The notes under the pieces: generated by a model
Told to the model about the DNA's origin: nothing
The model's input: only the letters and a program-made list of their open reading frames with translations
The model's database searches: none
Assembly (NCBI GenBank): GCA_038380435.1
Contig: JAWZYU010000019.1
Location: 35,365,801-35,429,800 of the forward strand
DNA from: Ryuthela nishihirai
Lineage: Eukaryota; Arthropoda; Arachnida; Araneae; Heptathelidae
Direction of reading: 5' to 3'
DNA length: 64,000 nt
Program-made: the position numbers and the translations under genes
Shown here: piece by piece, positions 34,169 to 44,248 of the stretch
How positions within the stretch are numbered: position 1 is the stretch's first letter
How the letters are laid out: each line of letters starts with the position of its first letter

Positions 34169-34346
34169 ATAACTATATTCTTAGAACAAGGTTACAACAA
34201 CACATAAAATATTTATACAAATACGTATAATTGTATCTTCGAAAATGTAAATATAAGTGAACTATAAATATGCATATCATATATCATTATTAATATATTG
34301 TATTCTATATGCATTTAATGGTCATTGAATTATGATTACCCCATTC

Positions 34347-34729
34347 CTTTGGCGGTGATAGCTCAGTCGGTAGTGCGCCAGGGTCGTAATCTGCAGTTCC
34401 CAGGTTCGAGTCCCACCCGGGCAAACTTTGAGGTTTATCTCCGCAAAACTACCATCCTGTCCTCAATCAATAGGGAACACCGATGGGCTTGGACAGGCCG
34501 CCGTCTGTCGGGTGGGACATAAAGCTGTGACTCCATGTGCGGGAGAGCCATACATTTGTACAGGTTAAAGTATATGGTGGATGGCTTTGAAGGAAGGTTA
34601 CCATTTGTCTCCTTAGAGCTGTCTTGTGTATCCCTTTCCCCATCTTTTTCTGAGCACTTGGAGTCCTTGCGACCTTGCCTTTTAGCATATTGTGTGCAAA
34701 AAAGTGCGCCTTAGAAATAAAAAACCCAA
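34347..34729 (+). mobile_element. SINE-A, old copy with a perfect TSD
   Basis: The head TGATAGCTCAGTCGGTAG and B box GGTTCGAGTCCC are intact. The tail is decayed to AAAAAACCCAA. TSDs of 12 bp, ATTACCCCATTC, lie at 34335-34346 and 34730-34741. The body is diverged and belongs to the old class, yet the duplication is perfect. Confidence 0.92.
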
Positions 34730-34896
34730 ATTACCCCATTCTATGTTATGTCAGTGAATGCTAACTTCGAAACTTTATGACTCCTGAAAAAAGCGAAATA
34801 ATGAGAAAATATGACTAAACATAATTTAAATATCTTCACAGATATCTCAAAAATCGTTATGGAAAACGTGCGGTTCGGATTACGGGAAACGTGCGG

Positions 34897-34939
34897 TTCA
34901 AATATGGAAAATCGTTTTGAACAATTTTCCATATTTGAA
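34897..34939. repeat. Hairpin, 16-bp perfect arms
   Basis: TTCAAATATGGAAAAT, an 11-base loop, then the exact complement. Just upstream AACGTGCGGTTC is repeated twice (34865-34899). No promoter or gene context is seen. Confidence 0.8.
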
Positions 34940-34941
34940 TT

Positions 34942-36030
34942 TAAAGAGTTATGCAAGTCTTAATTTTAAAATATCGAAATATTAATTTACACAAATTTTT
35001 AAAACATACATCTGTTATATTGAATTGTTTGAAATAATATTTCTTATTCAAATTACATTATAATTAACTTCTCTGGTAAATCCTAATGTTTGGAATTGTT
35101 GTTGTTGAATATTCACACTTCCACAATTCCTTAAATACACAGCGAATTTTGTTGAAAAACGAGATTTAGATAGGCTTGATTGAGATTTCTTTTATTATCA
35201 TCAGTCTCGTTTTCTCATAAAATGCTTATTTTGGAAATTATCTTCCTTGGGACGTGACATGGTGGGAATGGGCATAATTTAATGACCACTGAGCTCTAAT
35301 CGTATTATAGCGCTGTAACTAAAATCAAGACGAAAATTTCCATCCAAATACACAGAGTAAAGAGACAGATGCAGAGAAGTTTTCAAATCTTACTTAATTG
35401 AAATGATTGTTTTTTCAACATGCGATCTTGGCAAATTTGCATTAGACGAGAAGAAAACGAAGCTCTCTCGTTAATCATAAGTTTTAAAATCAGTTTAAAG
35501 CAATAAGAGCTACATTTGTTCAGAAATAGGCTTTACATCTGTACCATTCCAATGTGGAATTTGATGAATACTTTTGTTTTGATTAACGCGTTCAGAGCGT
35601 TTTTTAAAGGAGAATATATGTATCAGTTCTGATGTTTTACATATATAACTAATAAATACGTTTCTAAGTATATATTAACTAAAACTACCTTTTTATTCGT
35701 GTTATGCTCTACTGGTTGGAAATATATGTGATATTACGACTATGCTTTTCTTTAACTTTCTGAATGACTAATTTTTAAGAAGGTGAGAATTTAATTGACT
35801 TTTTAAAACTAGGATACCAGCTAGAAAATTCTTTATTTTTTATCGAGAGATTTTAAGTCTTGGTCTGGTCTCGGATTTTTTTAGATATTGCGAACTCTTA
35901 GTTGTAACCATTGAATCTGGAACTTGAGCATTTGTGGAACTAATGACTTGACTAATACTAATTGGGAGCGCTCATCATCACAAGCTAGTTTCGTTTAGTG
36001 GTGAAATTTGTTTATTGTTACCTAGCATTA
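34942..36030. other. No recognisable feature
   Basis: A+T-rich, without a shared repeat or supported frame. Confidence 0.4.
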
Positions 36031-36236
36031 AATAAAAATAAATACTCCCTCAAGCAGCTGCTTGCCACTGAGGTCTGACAGGAGCCTGTCAGTTTATATG
36101 CCACAGTAGAAGGTCTGAGAGGATGGCAGGACCTCAGCAGAAGAACGACACAAACAGCCATGCCTTACCCGGGGCTCGAACCCAGGTCCCTTAGATCAGT
36201 AGCTAAGCGCGCTAACCACTCGGCCATGGGACGGCC
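36031..36236 (-). mobile_element. SINE-B, full-length copy with TSD
   Basis: The left end is AATAAAAATAAATACTCCC, then CTCAAGCAGCTGCTTGCCAC. The right end is the complement of a tRNA-like head (GGGGCTCGAACCCAGG as B box, CCACTCGGCCATGGGAC as A box). TSDs are CCTAGCATTA at 36021-36030 and 36237-36246. The head GTCCCATGGCCGAGTGG is like a Ser/Leu-type tRNA; the parent tRNA is an inference. This is the reference copy for SINE-B. Confidence 0.9.
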
Positions 36237-36246
36237 CCTAGCATTA

Positions 36247-37408
36247 CCAGAAATCTAAATTTTTATCGATCAATGGAAGTGAAGGTTCTAATTCTACTGG
36301 ATTTTTCTATATTTCACGGCCGTTGGTGTATATTTGTTTGCTTGAGGATTCCTTGTGTGTTGTTAATTCCACTGCTCTCGAATGATTTCATGGTCCATTC
36401 CAATTTCTAATACTTGATAATTCCTACGAAAGTACGTGTCAAGTTTTCAGAAGAGCCATATCTGGATGTTAAACCAAAATAACGGCAACAAGCGGTCAAT
36501 AATAAACAAAATATGTGAAGAATCACATTTGTCTCTTCTGTTTCGTATACAGTCTTTCAAATTTGAAATTTTACTGGTTACTCAGATTTTTGATTGGTAA
36601 AGTAATAGCATTTCGAGAGTTTATTAATAAGTGCAATAGAACTCCAAGGGTCTATATTGGTAGTATTTATATTTGCATTAATAAATCAATTAGCTGGAGG
36701 TCTATTATGCCACTGATTACAAGTTTGGCAACTGGATTGAGTTTTACAGCCATACTACTTAAAGTGATACGGAAATTGGAATATACATTTACTTAAAATG
36801 ATACAGAAATTGGAACTACATAGTAATTATGCCATAAGCACTCCAGAAGAATTCTCTTCAAATTCAAAAGTAAATTTCAGAGAGATATAATAGTGTTAGT
36901 AAAATGATTTTTTGATCATAATTTACCAATTAAGAATATACTAACAAGACACCGTTCGTGAAAAAATGAAATAAAATTAATTTCTATCACAATATATAAA
37001 TGTCTCAATACTCCCAGTTTCTTACACTCTGAATTAAGAAAAACTAATATATATCAATGGAAACGCTAACTAAGAAATAGACTTTTTAACTGGCTAGCAA
37101 ATTTTAACTTATTTCATTGATATCATTAGTCTGTTGATCCTATATAAAAGCATTAATATTTAATCAATATCGAAAATCTACAGCAATGTATAATTTTTAC
37201 ACAGAAATCACAACTGTGTTCTGCTCTATCATACATTAATAATGCAAATAAATATTTTTCCTAAACACATTTTAAAATATTTACCCCATTTTATCTGTTT
37301 ATCGTCACCAAACACTTCCACGAGTAATCCACTAAATCAGCTTTAATAATCCAATTTCTGGTGCAGGTCACAACATATCAGAAAGAATAAGAAGGAACAA
37401 TCACTTCT
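36247..37408. other. No recognisable feature
   Basis: A+T-rich. The 93-codon plus frame (36515-36796) has no recognised domain. Confidence 0.35.
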
Positions 37409-37735
37409 TCAGCTCTTTGAGCTGAATCCCCAAACAGAGCTTCTAAAATGTGTCTTTCCCAATTCCTTGACGGGTTCTGAGAGTACCAAAGCACGACCCC
37501 GAGCTTTGCAGTGTTCAACGACGCGCCTGGTCACCACTGCCACTGCTTCCACCCCACGTGGGATTTTCCCAAAATGCAACCCCCACTGCTGTGAGGATGG
37601 AGCTTAAACACTTGCCTTGGGAGTAGGCGAAAAGGACGTAGCCCTTTTCCAAATATGGCATCGGTGAGGGCACATATCGCCGCCAGGGGACGCTCTTACG
37701 CTTCTCCTTCAGCATCTTCTGGGTCTGAGAGTATA
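37409..37735 (-). pseudogene. Candidate coding remnant or terminal exon, unknown family
   Basis: A patch clearly richer in G+C and CpG than its surroundings, with protein-like wording on the minus strand. From 37715 a 66-codon frame starts MLKEKRKSVPWRRYVPSPM. In another frame, 37570-37409 reads through RGVEAVAVVTRRVVEHCK and ALVLSEPVKELGK to a stop at 37409-37411. The two need a frameshift or an unrecognised splice to join. TACTCTCAG (about 37724) and CATCCTCACAG (about 37600) look like acceptor sites, and ATTAAAG follows downstream (about 37345). I do not recognise the family. It could be a retropseudogene, an exon of a host gene or chance. Confidence 0.3.
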
Positions 37736-38462
37736 CCCAATGTTATCTCTTTCCCCCCACTTTCCTTCAATATTTTGGTGACTTAATATTAAATGTATTT
37801 GTTTCTTAGAATTATTGCGCTTTTTCTTTATAAAATCTGCTCTTCGGCATTAAAATTTGTGCAGTATCTTCTTGGAATCATAGGAGACGCTGCGAGTCAG
37901 TTAGAGATTAAAATAACCTCCTTGCCATGTGCGCTAGAAAGCTAAACAAGTCGCCTGCCCCACGTGTTGTGCTCTTCTGCTGCTCTCATCCGTGAATGGC
38001 GTCACATCACAGCTGTTACGTAAATAATGCGCGAAAAAATGCTGTTTTAAAGTAGAAGAAAACGGTCCTTCAACGTTAATAATCAGCCTAATTATGAAAA
38101 AACTGACTAGCAGTATTCACTATAAATTAAAGCTTTAATTCAACGTGAATTTTATTTCTTTATAACAGTTATTTATTTTCCAGTTTTGCGTCATTTGAAT
38201 AATAATGCTACATATTTTGCATCAAAACATTCTTTTAAATTTAAAATATCTATTTTGATTTCTCTATTAATCAAATTTAAATACACTATGTCGTTATTGT
38301 GTTCATTATAACACAAGCTACAACATGAAAATATTAAACTATAAGAATTATAACTTGCCTGTGATCAGCAAAAGGTAATTTTAATTATTATTCAATCACA
38401 TTTCATTAAGAACAGTAAAGAAGTTGCAATTAAAAAGTTAATTTAGTCAAAAATAAACAGAA
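37736..38462. other. Gap with a small CpG-richer patch
   Basis: 37880-38040 is G+C-richer, with GGCGTCACATCA (CRE-like), CACGTG and CAGCTG words. This is what one might expect upstream of a minus-strand gene at 37.4-37.7 kb, but no TATA box, initiator or transcript evidence is available. Confidence 0.25.
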
Positions 38463-39881
38463 CTAGAAGAACGCATATCGCCTCTGGTGTATATGAGAAT
38501 CTCGTTTTCAAAGAGAATGAAGTTTTTTCTTTATCTACTGTTTCATTCCTTAAAAGTTTTAATTTGAACTAGAGGATGATGGGAAAAATGCAAATAGGAT
38601 TTTATTAGTAATTATACAACATAAAGGTATTCGCCTTCTAATTCTTAAATCTAAAAAGTTGCATTTCCCACACCTCTCTCATAAAAGTGGGTAGATTATT
38701 GCTCTCAGCGGAATATCTCTTAAAAACTAACATTAATTTTACAAATTTCTATTCTATATATATTGTTTGTAAAATGTTCCGTCATTTCATATTTAGCGAT
38801 CTGTTAAGAGAGATATATATATTAAAACTACTAAGAATTTGAAAAATGCGAATTATAATATTTCATTAGTACCAATCAAACTAAAGATAGAGTTTTCTAA
38901 TTATCACTTTCATTGTTTCCAATCGAAACTTCATGACGTTCACATTCCATAAACAAAATTTCATATTTCTATCATTAATATACGTTGCAATATTCGTTTT
39001 AAATTTTGAAATTTTCAATCATTTTCTCCGTTAGAGGGCATAATTATAGTGTTCGAAAGATTAATATACGTTGCAATATTCGTTTTAAATTTTGGAATTT
39101 TCAATCATTTTCACCGTTAGAGGGCATAATTATAGTGTTCGAAAGATTCCGAAATAATATTTTATCAATTAATCTCTAACCCTAGAAAGTTTCTTTTTTT
39201 CATTTATTTCTAAAACAGAAAATGTCTGCAAAAGCAAAAAAATTCTGTTTTCCCATCCACCCTGGATCTAAGAGGTCAATTCATTGTTGCCAACGGAAAT
39301 ATCACGGTGTTCATATTCCATCACCAAAATTTAAAATTTCTAGATTAAGTACGTTGTTTGTGATATTTGTTTGAAATTTTGGAATTTGAAAATTTTTCCA
39401 CCGTTAGAGGGTGCAATTATAGTTTTCGAAAAATTTAATAAGCATGAATCATAATATTTTATCAATTCCTATCTAAACCAAAAAGAATTTTTCGTTTATC
39501 TCTAAAAACAAAGAATTATCTGCTAAAACTAAAAAGATATCTTTTCCCACCCCCTCTGGGTCTAAGTAGTTAACTCATTGTTGTCAGTGGAAACGTCGTA
39601 ACCTTCACATTTCACCACCAAATTTTCAAAATTCTAGCATAAATGCATCGTTGGCAATATTCGTTTGAAATGTTCGAACTTTCAACTTTTTCCACCGCTA
39701 GAAGGCGTTATTATAGCTTGAAATATTCGGAAAGTGCATATCGTAATATTTCATCAATACCTATTCAATACAAAAAGAATTTTTTATATATCTCTGTAAA
39801 CAAAATAGTTCGATGTCTACAGATGGACAGACAGACAGACGACAAAGCGAAACTATTATCTCGTTTTCTTTGAAAACGAAA
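38463..39881 (-). mobile_element. Helentron-like element, non-autonomous, with ~290-bp internal repeats
   Basis: Read on the minus strand, the 5' end is TTTCGTTTTCAAAG (consensus TCTCGTTTTCAAAG) followed by AAAACGAGATAATAG and a GTCTGTCTGTC run. The interior has about three diverged units of roughly 290 bp, marked by the plus-strand phrase CACCGTTAGAGGGC.TAATTATAG at about 39111, 39399 and 39691. The 3' end has CTTTGAAAACGAGA, an inverse of the 5' terminus. A hairpin-prone CATATACACCAGAGGCGATATG then leads to CGTTCTTCTAG, followed by TT. Subterminal inverted repeats, internal tandem repeats and a 3' CTAG after a hairpin are known features of Helentron/HINE elements. No Rep/helicase frame is present. 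Confidence 0.65.
38974..39145 (+). repeat. Recent 86-bp tandem duplication
   Basis: 38974-39059 is repeated at 39060-39145 with two mismatches. It duplicates only part of a 290-bp unit of the Helentron-like element, so it happened after that array formed. Confidence 0.92.
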
Positions 39882-39930
39882 AGAAAGAAAGAAGAAGAAT
39901 TCTTCGAAGAAGAAATTCGGAGACATTCGA

Positions 39931-40040
39931 ATTTTCGAAGAAAAAATTTCATATTGTTACATTGTTAAATCGATCATAAAGATTCGAAAATTCGAAGACA
40001 AAATTTCATATTGTTACATTGTTAAATCGATCATAAATGT
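39931..40040 (+). repeat. 57-bp tandem duplication
   Basis: AATTTCATATTGTTACATTG followed by TTAAATCGATCATAAA occurs at 39945 and again 57 bp on, next to short ATTCGAATTTTCGAA palindromic words, just outside the Helentron-like 5' end. Confidence 0.9.
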
Positions 40041-40530
40041 ATGTTGAGAAACCATTTATATCTTTTTTCCATTTTAAGTTACCTTGAGGGTTAAAAGACT
40101 AAAACGTTTACTAACTAAATAAATGTAGTGATTTTGTAAAAGAGTTCTGGATTTAAATGCAACAAAATTTAAAGATTTATTTGTATAATATTACAACTGA
40201 AAATTTTTATCAACTATTGAGACTAATTCTTAACTATATCTATATTTCAATACTGAATGTGCAAAAAATTTCCTAATGAGGAAGAATTCATAACTGAATT
40301 TTTCTAATCTATCACGTTTCCTCTTTATTTTAAACAACTAATCACACGATTTTGCGTTACAGTGTTACAATATTATCTTAAAACGTACCTTCTCATTTAT
40401 TCAATTGCCAACTGCTATAAAATATTAAAACATAAATATTGCACATTCTGCAATAAAATAAACTTCAATCCCCCTTTTCCTTTTTATATGATTAAGCTTT
40501 GATTTCTGCTTACGTTAAGATATGACAACT
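40041..40530. other. No recognisable feature
   Basis: A+T-rich spacer between the duplication and SINE-B. Confidence 0.4.
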
Positions 40531-40716
40531 TTCTCAGTAGAGTGATTAGCGTATTTGGCTGCTGCTCAAAGGGACCTGGATTCGAACCCAGGTATGACAT
40601 GGCTGTTGCCTTTCTGCTGAGGTCTCATCTACCTCACATACCTTGTCTATGATGCATTATACTGACAGCGTCGTGTCAGATTTCTGTTGTTAGCAGTTTC
40701 TTGAAGATTTCTTCTT
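40531..40716 (+). mobile_element. SINE-B, diverged copy
   Basis: Head CTCAGTAGAGTGATTAGCG, GGCTGCTGCTCAAAGGGACC and B box GGATTCGAACCCAGG. The body has TTTCTGCTGAGGTCTCA and TTATACTGACAG. The end GTTAGCAGTTTCTTGA is a decayed GGCAAGCAGCTGCTTGAG. Confidence 0.75.
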
Positions 40717-40738
40717 TTTTCACCTTTTTTTCCCTCTT

Positions 40739-40805
40739 TTCACGTACCCTTAATATCCAAGACATAGAACGAAAGTCTCTGTCTTGAATATTAAGAGTAC
40801 GTGAA
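40739..40805. repeat. Hairpin, ~28-bp arms, bounded by T and A runs
   Basis: TTTTCACGTACCCTTAATATCC...AGACATAGA pairs with TCTCTGTCTTGAATATTAAG, then AGTACGTGAAAA, across a six-base loop with a few mismatches. It adjoins the TIR element's host SINE scrap. Confidence 0.8.
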
Positions 40806-41040
40806 AAAAAAAATACGGCGCCGCGACCAGGAGCGTAGCGAAGGACTATGGTTGGGGGGGAGGGAGAAATCGAAAATTTTCCAACTTGAGATTGAAATTT
40901 TGCCAACTAAGCAAACTTACTTAGATTTTAGATTTTCGCTCCGTTGGGTGAGGAAATTTTCGCAACTGTCAATTTGCCATTTAACTTCCAATTTTGCCAA
41001 CTATCCATTACTTCACTAAAATAAATAATTCCATTATTTA

Positions 41041-41218
41041 CATCTCGTCTGATTTGTACATTTGTACTGATACATCTCGTCTGAGTACATCTCGTCTGAT
41101 ACATCTCTCTGATTTGTACTGATACATCTCGTCTGAGTACATTTCGTCTGATACATCTCGTCTGAGTACATCTTGTCTGATACATCTCTCTGATTTGTAC
41201 TGATACATCTCGTCTGAG
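41041..41218 (+). repeat. 14-16-bp minisatellite inside the TIR element
   Basis: CTGATACATCTCGT and TCTGAGTACATCTCGT alternate with CTCTCTGATTTGTA. A roughly 75-bp block (TCTCTCTGATTTGTACTGAT and following) recurs. All three minus frames stay open, which produces MYQTRCTQ-type ORFs without meaning. Confidence 0.93.
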
Positions 41219-42235
41219 TGTGAATTTTCCCTTGATTGGCCAACTCTCCTTAATTTCACGAAATTAATCTTAATCTATACATCTCTCCTAAATTTGCAAA
41301 ATCACTTCAAACTTTTCAAAGTCCCCATGATTTTGCCAAGTTTGCTCGATTTCTGTCAACTATCTTGAATTTCACAAACCGAAACCCAGTTATCACAACT
41401 CGCCCGTATTTTCCAAGTGGATTCGAATTTTGACAACTGCCCTACATTTTGTTAAGTTTCCTCAATTTGTCCAACACTCTTTAATTTCATAAAACAAATC
41501 TTAATTTTTCACAACTCTCCTATATTTTACCAAGTGGATTCGAATTTTGCAAACTATGTACTCTAGATTTTGCCAGCTCGCCGTAAGTTTACAGAAAAAA
41601 TCGCAATGTTTACATCTTCCCTGAATTTGCCAAGTCACTTCGAATTTTATCAACTCTCTTTAATTGCACAAGAAAGGCACAATTTTCACAACTCCCCTGT
41701 ATTTTGCCATGTGTCTTCGAATTTTGCCAACTCCCCTAGATTTTGCCAAGAGTTCTTGGTTTCTCCAACTCTCCTTAATTTCACAAAACCAATCCCAATT
41801 TTTACAACTCACCTGTAACTTTACCAAGTGGTTTCCATTTTTGCCAACTTTCCTAGATTTTGCCAAGTTTTCTCGATTTTGTCAACTCTCCTTAATTTCA
41901 CAAAAACAATCCCAATTTTCACAAATCGCCCGTATTATACCAAGTGGATTCAAATTTTGCCAACTGCCCTAGATTTTGCCAAGTTCCCTCGATTTTGCCA
42001 TCTCGCCACAGTTTTATAAAAAAAATCCCAATTTTACATCACACCTGATTTTTGCCAACTCCCCCAAGATTTGCCAACTCTCCTAGATATTGCGAAGTTG
42101 CCTCGATTTTGCCAACATGCCATAATTTTACAGAAAAAAATTTTCAGTAAAATTTTTTTTTAAAAAACAGAGAAAAGCCAGAATTTTTACATTTCACCTG
42201 AATTTTGTCAACTCTCCACGATTTTGTCAAGTCAC

Positions 42236-42340
42236 TCCAAATTTTGCCAACTGCCCCCTAGTTTTTCGAACCACCCCTAGATTTTGCCAACTGCCCCCTA
42301 GTTTTTCGAACCACCCCTAGATTTTGCCAACTGCCTCTAG
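42236..42340 (+). repeat. 46-bp exact duplication in the array
   Basis: ATTTTGCCAACTGCCCCCTA followed by GTTTTTCGAACCACCCCTAG occurs twice in a row without mismatch, so the array is still changing by local duplication. Confidence 0.9.
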
Positions 42341-42821
42341 TTTTCGCCAACTGCCCTAGATTTTGCCAACTCCCTAAGTTTTACCAACTCTCCTAGATTT
42401 TGCTAACTCCCCATAATTTTACAGAAAAAAAAAATCAAAATTTTCACATTTCACCTGAATTTTGCCAACTCCCCACGTTTTTTGCTTTCCACGCCACGTT
42501 CTTTGCCAAGTCACTCCGAATTTTGCCAACTCCCTAAGATTTTGCCAAGTTGTCCCGATTTTGCAATCTCACCTGTATTTTACTAAGTGGCTTCTAATTT
42601 TGCCAACTGCTCTAAATTTTTCCGTCTCTCCATTTTCCAAACTGCCTTAGATTTGCCAAGTTGCCTCAATTTTGACAACTCCCCTTAATTTTCCAAAAAA
42701 AATTACAAATTTCCACAACTCATCTAGATTTTAAGAAGTCGCTTCGAATTTTGCCAACTGCGAGTTACTTTGGGGGGGGGAGTCTCCCCCCCATCCCCCA
42801 TGGCTACGCCCCTGGCCGCGA

Positions 42822-42888
42822 CTATAAATTCTATCCGACGGATGGCGATCTATCCAAGTTCATAGGTAGACAGATTAAGAGATTAATC
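42822..42888 (-). mobile_element. SINE-A fragment flanking the TIR element
   Basis: ATCCGACGGATGGCGATCTATCC and AGGTAGACAGATTAAGAGATTAATC match 43213-43275 of the next copy, including a non-consensus insertion. With ACGGCG on the far side of the TIR element (about 40815-40820), it suggests the TIR element inserted into a SINE-A scrap. Confidence 0.6.
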
Positions 42889-43004
42889 TATAAATACTCT
42901 AAAGATACAAAACTATAATATAATACAAATGTGCAATACTATTCCAGTATTGCACATTTTAACAGTGTTTTACTTTTTGATTTTTGGTGGTAAAGCCGTA
43001 GAAG

Positions 43005-43398
43005 TTAAGTTGTTTTACCTCTGTACTGCACTCTATTTTTTTACACAATGAACTAAGTGGCCAGGTCACAAGGGACCGAATGGCTTAGAGAAGGTTGGTG
43101 GAAGGAGAACCACTGGACAGATGCTAGGAGAGAGATGGAGGTCTCCTATCAAGATCATCCAGTGTGTTCTTTAAAGTACGCAAGGTATGGTTCACCTGCA
43201 CCCGGCTTGAGATCCTATTCTACCGATGGCGGGCTATCCAAGTCCATAGGCAGACAGATTAAGAGATTTATTAAGAGATCTTTCTGACCGAAAGCAGAGT
43301 ACGAGTTTTGCGGAGATAAATCTCAATGCTAGCCCAGGTGGGACTCGAACTTAGGAACGGCAGATTATGAGCCAACCAACTGCCCAGGTGGCGGAGGG
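43005..43398 (-). mobile_element. SINE-A variant with a duplicated internal block
   Basis: Tail AAGTTGTTTTACCTCTG; body with AGATTAAGAGATTTATTAAGAGATC in place of consensus after CCAAGTCCATAGG. B-box complement GGGACTCGAACTTAGG is intact, while the A-box side is rearranged (GAGCCAACCAACTGCCCAGG). The same insertion in the scrap at 42822 defines a local sub-lineage or a segmental duplication. Confidence 0.8.
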
Positions 43399-43530
43399 GG
43401 CATGCTGGTGCTATAAACATCAAGGTTTAGAATTCGCACTTGTTCTGGAGAAAAAATAACTTATTGTTCATCAAATATTCTTATGCATGCTAGTTCTCTG
43501 TGGGTCCACTATTAGCTTTCAGAATACATA

Positions 43531-43832
43531 CACCGAAGAGCCAAAACATTATGACCAGCGCGTCTTTATGTAAATTGAAGCAACTTCAGGTAAACAACGG
43601 CGCGTGTGAAGATCATGAAACGGTATAAATAATGCCTGATACTGAGCTCTGTTAATCAGTGTTATTCAGATGGTGTTCTTCAGATGGGAAAGGCAGCGGA
43701 CTTAGTGAGTTTGACAAAGGCCAAATTGTAACGGCCAGACGACAGGGTCAGAGCATTTCCAAGGCGGCAAGGCTTGTGAGGTGCTCACGGTCAGCCGTGG
43801 TTAGTACCTTCAAAAAGTGGTTTGACTGACAA
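43531..43832 (+). mobile_element. Tc1-like element, 5' fragment with transposase start
   Basis: The TIR CACCGAAGAGCCAAAACATTATGACCAGCG follows TA (43529-43530) and matches the ends of 53230-54849. A start near 43686 leads into [27 protein letters not shown] and [12 protein letters not shown] after one shift. This is the N-terminal helix-turn-helix of a Tc1-like transposase. It stops at TGA (43827). The remainder of the element is absent after the SINE insertion. Confidence 0.82.
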
Positions 43833-43846
43833 ATCAAAGAAAGCTG

Positions 43847-44094
43847 GGTTGGGTTGGGTTGTTTTACCTCTGAGCGGCACTTTTTTTGCACACCATGGGC
43901 TAAATGGCCAGGTCACATGGACCCCGAAGGCTCAGAGAAGGTTGGAGGAGGGGACCCACTGGAACAGCTGTTGGGAGACAGATGGTAGTCTCCCGTCAAG
44001 GCCATCCAGCGTGTTCTTTAACGTGCACAGGGTATGGCTCTCCCGCACACGGGGCCACGGCTTAACGTCCCATCCGACGGACGGCGGCCTTTCC
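43847..44094 (-). mobile_element. SINE-A, young, 5'-truncated, 14-bp perfect TSD
   Basis: It runs from the tail (GGGTTGGGTTGTTTTACC) to GGCGGCCTTTCC and lacks the whole tRNA head. It is flanked by ATCAAAGAAAGCTG at 43833-43846 and 44095-44108. A 5' truncation with an intact TSD is the hallmark of target-primed reverse transcription by a LINE. Young-class bases are present throughout. It sits at the broken end of the Tc1 fragment. Confidence 0.96.
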
Positions 44095-44248
44095 ATCAAA
44101 GAAAGCTGATAGAGAACACCACATAGAATATATTTTGGAAGGGGAAAAGCATGATGTCATATACAGGGATTGAGCTTTCTGTCAATTCTAGATGGGCTCA
44201 GCATTTTCTGACCATTTCCTGAGAATTTTTTCAACACATTCCTGAGAT

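Larger units (their letters stand above)
40827..42815. mobile_element. 1,989-bp TIR element filled with a degenerate satellite array
   Basis: The left end CCAGGAGCGTAGCGAAGG and the complement of the right end CCAGGGGCGTAGCCATGG form short TIRs. Both ends are flanked by CCGCGA (40821-40826, 42816-42821), a 6-bp TSD. Inside, after G-rich and GAAATCGAAAATTTT blocks, nearly all sequence is words like ATTTTGCCAACTCCC. They are organised in a higher-order period of about 105-120 bp, with TTAATTTCACAAAACCAATC and CCAAGTGG(A/C)TTCGAATTTTG once per period. C-rich runs precede the right TIR. There is no transposase. The superfamily is unknown; a 6-bp TSD excludes TA and TTAA inserters. Confidence 0.75.

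Noticed and set aside
41034..41259. Three overlapping minus-strand frames of repetitive Cys/Arg/Asp-rich protein
   Set aside because: All three frames are open because of a short-period minisatellite; no start, domain or conservation supports a protein.
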